From the NCBI RefSeq assembly GCF_000002235.5, contig NW_022145599.1:9300897-9364896 (forward strand): DNA of 64,000 nucleotides. The letters are read 5' to 3'. Shown here in pieces: positions 59,691-64,000 of the stretch. The stretch is from Strongylocentrotus purpuratus. Lineage: Eukaryota > Echinodermata > Echinoidea > Camarodonta > Strongylocentrotidae. Numbering within the stretch: position 1 is the first letter of the stretch; each line of letters opens with the position of its first letter. Below the pieces are notes generated by a model. The model made no database searches, was not told the DNA's origin, and saw nothing but the letters and a program-made list of their open reading frames with translations. Position numbers and translations under genes: made by a program.

Positions 59691-59879
59691 TAATACCGCT
59701 GTCATAAGTACATGTACATATTAACTCATTCAAATCTTCTCGCAAGAGTCACTATAGAATAATATGGCCACTCACGTCTTGCTTCGATTCCACAAGGCAG
59801 GTATGTCGTTTATGTGAAAGCAGTGAAAACGAAAGTGATAGTTGTGTATACCTAGATACGTATACTTTGAACCTTGTGT

Positions 59880-62800
59880 TCATGATCTGGACGGAACCAA
59901 TAATGTTTGAACTACTGCAAGAATTTTACGGGTGAGCTGGATCATTTCCTCACCTTTGGATTGGTCTCTAAAGAACTCGTGAGGAATCTGTGAGGAGGCG
60001 CATCTATCTGGGTACCGAGGCCGTTGATCATCCACGAGAGAGCTGAGCTGGCACACGTCCTGGAGAAATTCTGATGATTTTAAGTGTTCACTCACTTCAC
60101 GGGCTAGACTAGTAATGGAATGGTAACGACCGTAACATCCTCTAATGGCAAGTTGAGCAGCTTTGAGGGCCTTTTCTACACTCTGGTGGCACTTGTACGC
60201 CACCCACTCTAGTGAAGGTTCATCGTGTGGGTTAAGATCGTGTTGGGCAGCACGGAGATCTTCTTGTCCCTGGCGATGCCAACGGCGTGCATTGCGGATA
60301 TCTGGTGATCTCGAAGCCTCAGTGAAGAATCTTTTCCAGTAACCTGATCCAGAACCTCCTCTACCCCTTCCTCCTCCAAAACCAGAACCAGCTCCTGCCC
60401 AAAATCCTGATGCAAATCCTCCGAAGTGAGTATACCGTCGTCGGTCTTCCCCTGCTCTCTGCTCAGCTGATTTGAAAAGGTCGTCATACGATGAACTTGT
60501 TTTTGAAAGACCCTTTTCTAGTCTTTGAAGTTCACTCTGGAGATGTTTGAATGCTTCGTCAAACAGTTCCTTCGGACCTTCTGGATGCTTGTCTGGATGC
60601 CATTTTAGCATCAATCGGCGGAGAGCCTTCCTTTTCTGCTCCTCTGGAAGCTGCCAGATCTCCTCCAATTCTGCGGTCACCTGTCGCTTTGCTTCTTCAA
60701 CATCAGTCGGAAGAGATGATTCCCGATGACCAGAAAGACACGGTCCAGCATCATCTGAGTTTACTTTGTCAGATGGAACAAGCTCCATACCTGATGTGGA
60801 CTTCGGGATGTGAATCTTGTGCATGTCCAACACATCGGCTTCTATGGGGCTGTCCTTTCCAATGTTGATGAGATAAACTGACCTGAGTGACTCGGTGCGT
60901 ATCCTTTTGACCACTACTGCGTACATGTAGTATTCACCGTCTTCATCGGTTTGTGCGTACCCTACATAATCGTCTGTGCTGTAAGACGTCCAGGGGTTCT
61001 GTTCTATGAGGTGGTAGAGTTGTTCTGGAATAGTACTTCCAGGTTTAGGCAACATGAAACTTGTGTCATCTTCCATTTTTTCTGCGGCAATGCCGAACTT
61101 CGCTAGTGCTTTCGGGATAGTAGCTGGAGATTCTTGAGATAGCAGGATAGCCATATTATATCTATCCTCAAACACATTACCAAGGACTTGGTTGACATGG
61201 ATTGCAACACTTAATAGTGTTTCCATTATACTTTTTCCTTCACTATGCTGAACAAACAGCTCATTACCACTGTTGATGAAGGAAGGTACTTCGGTTTCAC
61301 TACCTTCTATGTCTTGACCATTGATTTGCAGGATTGAATGTAACTGCTGCATACATGTAATCCTGAGTCCAGTTAGGCGATCTCTAAACTGTTTCCTGGT
61401 CTCCTCGGCAACTTCTTCCCGCCTGTTGTGCCTCATGATGGCGCAAAGCGCACTAAGAAACTCCTTAGAATGCAGGATTTGAAGTCTTCTTTCAAACTCA
61501 CATGGATCGTTTCCAGTCAAGAAACACTTTAGCAAATCGTTACCAGTCTTGCTCAACATTTCTTTCACCTCTGTGCTTACTGCTTTCGGTTTCATACTTT
61601 CAGGAAGCATGGGGATAGCTTCTCGCGCGATTCGTTCGTGACTTGGAAAGATCTTGACGAGTGGTAGATTAGATCTACGAAGTCGGTTTGTATAGTGTTC
61701 GACATCATTCACTAGAAGGCGATCTGATCGTTCCAAACTTCGCTGCCATGAAGGTAGATACAAGTAGTGTCCGGGAACAAATGCAGCAGCTACCTGTGCA
61801 GGGTCGGCCTTTATTAACTCTTCATAAAGGCCAGATGTAGCCCTGTCTACCATGTTGACTACATTAGGGTTTGACCATGCACTCTGTCCCCTTTCGTAGA
61901 GGTTTTCAAGAACAAAAGCATATTGGCGTATGGCAGGTTTCACTGTTCCACCAAGAATTTGAAATAACTTGAAAAAAGGAACCCACTTGTCTGGCAGCTG
62001 GTAGAGAAATGGCTCTAGATTTCCTTCCATCGTACGTGATATCTGTTCTGCTTTGACTAAGCGATGCTCATCCTCGAGCTCCAAAAAGACGATAGGTACG
62101 TTTCGCAACTCATCTCTGATGATACAGCACCTTCCACAGGGATGTTCCTGAGAGCAGTTTTGTCCTGCGCACTTGGAGGAAACGAATGTCAATATTTCCT
62201 GTAGTAAACTAGCTAGATATTCAGAGAAAGATATCTTCTTGTCATTCTTCTCTTGGAGTCTGTTACATATATTCCGTAAATGCTGGATAACGCTCATAAG
62301 TTCAGGGTCCTGTGCAACGCCTATTTTCTCATCAAACGTTTTTTTACAAGAGTAGCATTTCCCTGAGGCCGCATATTTTGGCAGGATGCTGTTGATGGAC
62401 CATATCAGTTGTGTGTGTTTGAAAGAACATGATCCAGAATACCTCATGAGAGTTCCTTTCTCCATGAAGGGTGGATGAATAGATTTCATCTCTTGGCTGA
62501 TCCCGTCACTCACAAGAAAGTCAACCATACCGACTCGCTGTAGGAAAGAAGAGTCCGTGTGAAGGTCACATCTCCTTCTCAATTCCGACACAAGGGCATT
62601 GGACTTCTCTTTCATCTTCTCGAGGTCAGAGTGTGATCCCTGCACCTGCTGGGCAAAGGAGAGGAATAAGTCTCTGGTAATAACATTTTGTAGTCCTATT
62701 TCTCGAAGGAATGGAAGGCCTAAACAATCTATGACGCGCTTGGGTGGAAACTGGACCTTGTTCAACATTAGAGAAAATATCTCGACTTTTGGGTCATAGA

Positions 62801-64000
62801 AGTCCTCGGCCTTCAACAGTTCCCCATTTGCACTGGTAATGAAGCGCAGCTGATGTAATCTTAATCTGCAACTAGCTTCCTTCCTAGTTCCACTAAAGGA
62901 AATTGTTGGGTTATGAGGGGGTAGCTGTTGTAGTAATGTGTTGATCCGCACAAGATGTTCAAGACGGCTGTCCTCGCTGAGTTGATCAAAGACTGGCAGA
63001 ATGTAGTTTTCATACACATCAATCTCTGTTGTTTTAGTCAATTCTAGCTTCTGGTATAGAAATTCAAGTCGCGTGTTGTACTGTAGAAATATAGCGCGAG
63101 TGGTACTAACCCATTTATCTTGTTCCTTTTTTGGAATCAAACTTGGGAGGACAAGAACTGTGTCGACATCTCTGATACTGACAAAGTCACCTGCAATCGA
63201 CTTGAAGCAAGGAAGGCTCTTCAACCTCTTGAGATCAGCTTGGCTTTCACAGTTACCGGTACTGAAGAATCTCAGGATTTCTTCATGTTGATCAGCTTTG
63301 AGGTTTCTGAATCTCCCGAAGTCTCTATTCAACCAGTACATCAAAGCATCTAAAACCCTTGTGCTACTGCTATCGCCCATGTGCATTACGAGATGATGTA
63401 TTAATCTATTATTGTCTTCACGAAGAATGGATTTTTCGACCTTGTAGACGTTCAATGATTCAAGTGCTGAGTATATTGGCCAACATCTCTTTTCCGGCTC
63501 GGTTGGTTGAACTATTATTGTAGAGGATAAACTGATAGGCGCCAATAGCTTGATATCCTGAGGATACTGAGTTGTTGTTTCTGTGACAGGTAATATCGCC
63601 CAACGGCGAAGTTCAACTCTGATATCGTCAGCAACATCAGTCAACCTTTTCGTCTCTTTGCAGGATTCAAGAAGACTCCACAAACGTTCAAACCATTCAG
63701 ATGAAAGGTTGTGCTGAAGCCTTAGTATTTCATCTGAAGTACACTTGAGATAAGGGTTGCAATCACCAAGAAGCTTAGATACTGCCCTCACATCAAGTTC
63801 ACAAAAAACATCGGCATTTCGTGGTAGAGTGTGAAGAAAGTCGATATGTAAAAACCTATGACTCTGAGGCTTGAAAAGATCGCAAAATTGTGATGCAAAG
63901 ACTGGCTCATTACAAGATAAGACCCGCAAGCTTCCATCCTGAGTGAAGAGCAATGGTAGTCCGTGGAGACTGTCTTTGAAGTTAGATTTTGTTCCCTTCT
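59880..64000 (-). CDS. SACS: Sacsin-like co-chaperone, C-terminal 1372 codons, 5' part outside window
   Basis: The frame is open to the right edge and begins there with GTKSNFKDSLHGLPLLFTQD, an internal sacsin-repeat sequence, so no true start is visible. Stop TGA at 59882-59880. In visible numbering, residues 1-1080 are sacsin-type repeat and linker sequence. A Cys cluster lies at 548, 551, 610, 615, 621, 624 and 625. A J domain spans about 1104-1163, with the HPD motif at 1134-1136 (LKWHPDKHP). A Gly-rich linker lies at about 1193-1218 and a HEPN domain at about 1237-1367, with ARRW and YPD as in sacsin. In vertebrates sacsin is a roughly 4600-residue J-protein linked to intermediate filaments and mitochondria. 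The intron-free 4.1 kb fits the giant exon of vertebrate SACS. It could be SACS itself or one of the sacsin-like paralogs found in invertebrates. Confidence 0.92.
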   Translation of the reverse strand, partial: KGTKSNFKDSLHGLPLLFTQDGSLRVLSCNEPVFASQFCDLFKPQSHRFLHIDFLHTLPRNADVFCELDVRAVSKLLGDCNPYLKCTSDEILRLQHNLSSEWFERLWSLLESCKETKRLTDVADDIRVELRRWAILPVTETTTQYPQDIKLLAPISLSSTIIVQPTEPEKRCWPIYSALESLNVYKVEKSILREDNNRLIHHLVMHMGDSSSTRVLDALMYWLNRDFGRFRNLKADQHEEILRFFSTGNCESQADLKRLKSLPCFKSIAGDFVSIRDVDTVLVLPSLIPKKEQDKWVSTTRAIFLQYNTRLEFLYQKLELTKTTEIDVYENYILPVFDQLSEDSRLEHLVRINTLLQQLPPHNPTISFSGTRKEASCRLRLHQLRFITSANGELLKAEDFYDPKVEIFSLMLNKVQFPPKRVIDCLGLPFLREIGLQNVITRDLFLSFAQQVQGSHSDLEKMKEKSNALVSELRRRCDLHTDSSFLQRVGMVDFLVSDGISQEMKSIHPPFMEKGTLMRYSGSCSFKHTQLIWSINSILPKYAASGKCYSCKKTFDEKIGVAQDPELMSVIQHLRNICNRLQEKNDKKISFSEYLASLLQEILTFVSSKCAGQNCSQEHPCGRCCIIRDELRNVPIVFLELEDEHRLVKAEQISRTMEGNLEPFLYQLPDKWVPFFKLFQILGGTVKPAIRQYAFVLENLYERGQSAWSNPNVVNMVDRATSGLYEELIKADPAQVAAAFVPGHYLYLPSWQRSLERSDRLLVNDVEHYTNRLRRSNLPLVKIFPSHERIAREAIPMLPESMKPKAVSTEVKEMLSKTGNDLLKCFLTGNDPCEFERRLQILHSKEFLSALCAIMRHNRREEVAEETRKQFRDRLTGLRITCMQQLHSILQINGQDIEGSETEVPSFINSGNELFVQHSEGKSIMETLLSVAIHVNQVLGNVFEDRYNMAILLSQESPATIPKALAKFGIAAEKMEDDTSFMLPKPGSTIPEQLYHLIEQNPWTSYSTDDYVGYAQTDEDGEYYMYAVVVKRIRTESLRSVYLINIGKDSPIEADVLDMHKIHIPKSTSGMELVPSDKVNSDDAGPCLSGHRESSLPTDVEEAKRQVTAELEEIWQLPEEQKRKALRRLMLKWHPDKHPEGPKELFDEAFKHLQSELQRLEKGLSKTSSSYDDLFKSAEQRAGEDRRRYTHFGGFASGFWAGAGSGFGGGRGRGGSGSGYWKRFFTEASRSPDIRNARRWHRQGQEDLRAAQHDLNPHDEPSLEWVAYKCHQSVEKALKAAQLAIRGCYGRYHSITSLAREVSEHLKSSEFLQDVCQLSSLVDDQRPRYPDRCASSQIPHEFFRDQSKGEEMIQLTRKILAVVQTLLVPSRS

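Noticed and set aside
60209-63353. Several frames of 60-105 residues inside the sacsin-like gene
   Set aside because: They are shadows of the 1372-codon frame in other frames or on the other strand.
1-64000. LTR retroelements or other virus-like elements
   Set aside because: No reverse transcriptase, integrase, capsid or envelope-like frame and no long terminal direct repeats were recognised anywhere in the window.

Overview
The window is animal nuclear DNA, most likely from a marine invertebrate deuterostome; an echinoderm such as a sea urchin is my best guess, by inference. It is AT-rich, has GT-AG introns up to about 14 kb, and carries many small inverted-repeat transposons, microsatellites, tRNA-like SINE pieces and unusually many poly-G tracts. 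Three host genes can be supported.

Layout. (1) Left edge, minus strand: the first two coding exons of NUBP1, a cytosolic Fe-S cluster scaffold ATPase, are at 1433-1463 and 281-382; the rest lies beyond base 1. A 2.2-kb hAT-like element with an 8-bp target duplication (1756-3949) sits about 290 bp upstream of its start codon. (2) 4-29.5 kb: no supported gene, apart from one unassigned exon-like stretch at 8628-8721. The region holds MITEs (11646-11797, 17718-17952, 19426-19673, 24598-24812, 28394-28505), a 269-bp triplication, a GA-rich tract and a minisatellite made of nuclear-receptor-type half-sites. (3) 29559-52261, plus strand: a complete nine-exon gene for a 541-residue membrane protein of the YeeE/YedE (TsuA-like, Sulf_transp) family, typically bacterial thiosulfate importers. 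All eight splice junctions keep frame and rebuild both Cys motifs of the family (SGSCPG and GGCTSGHGLSG). Intron 1 is 14.3 kb, and intron 4 holds a second hAT-like element related to the one beside NUBP1. (4) 52.3-59.8 kb: a GC-rich palindromic MITE, a foldback element with minisatellite arms, tandem repeats and AT-rich spacer. (5) 59880-64000, minus strand: the C-terminal 1372 codons of a sacsin-like co-chaperone, uninterrupted, ending in a J domain and a HEPN domain; the 5' part lies beyond the right edge.

The three genes need not share a pathway. The sulfur-linked pair (a possible thiosulfate or other sulfur-anion carrier and an Fe-S assembly factor) is suggestive, but they lie 28 kb apart on opposite strands and no functional link is shown. 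The most notable item is the animal YeeE-type transporter with its roughly 165-residue hydrophilic N-terminal extension.
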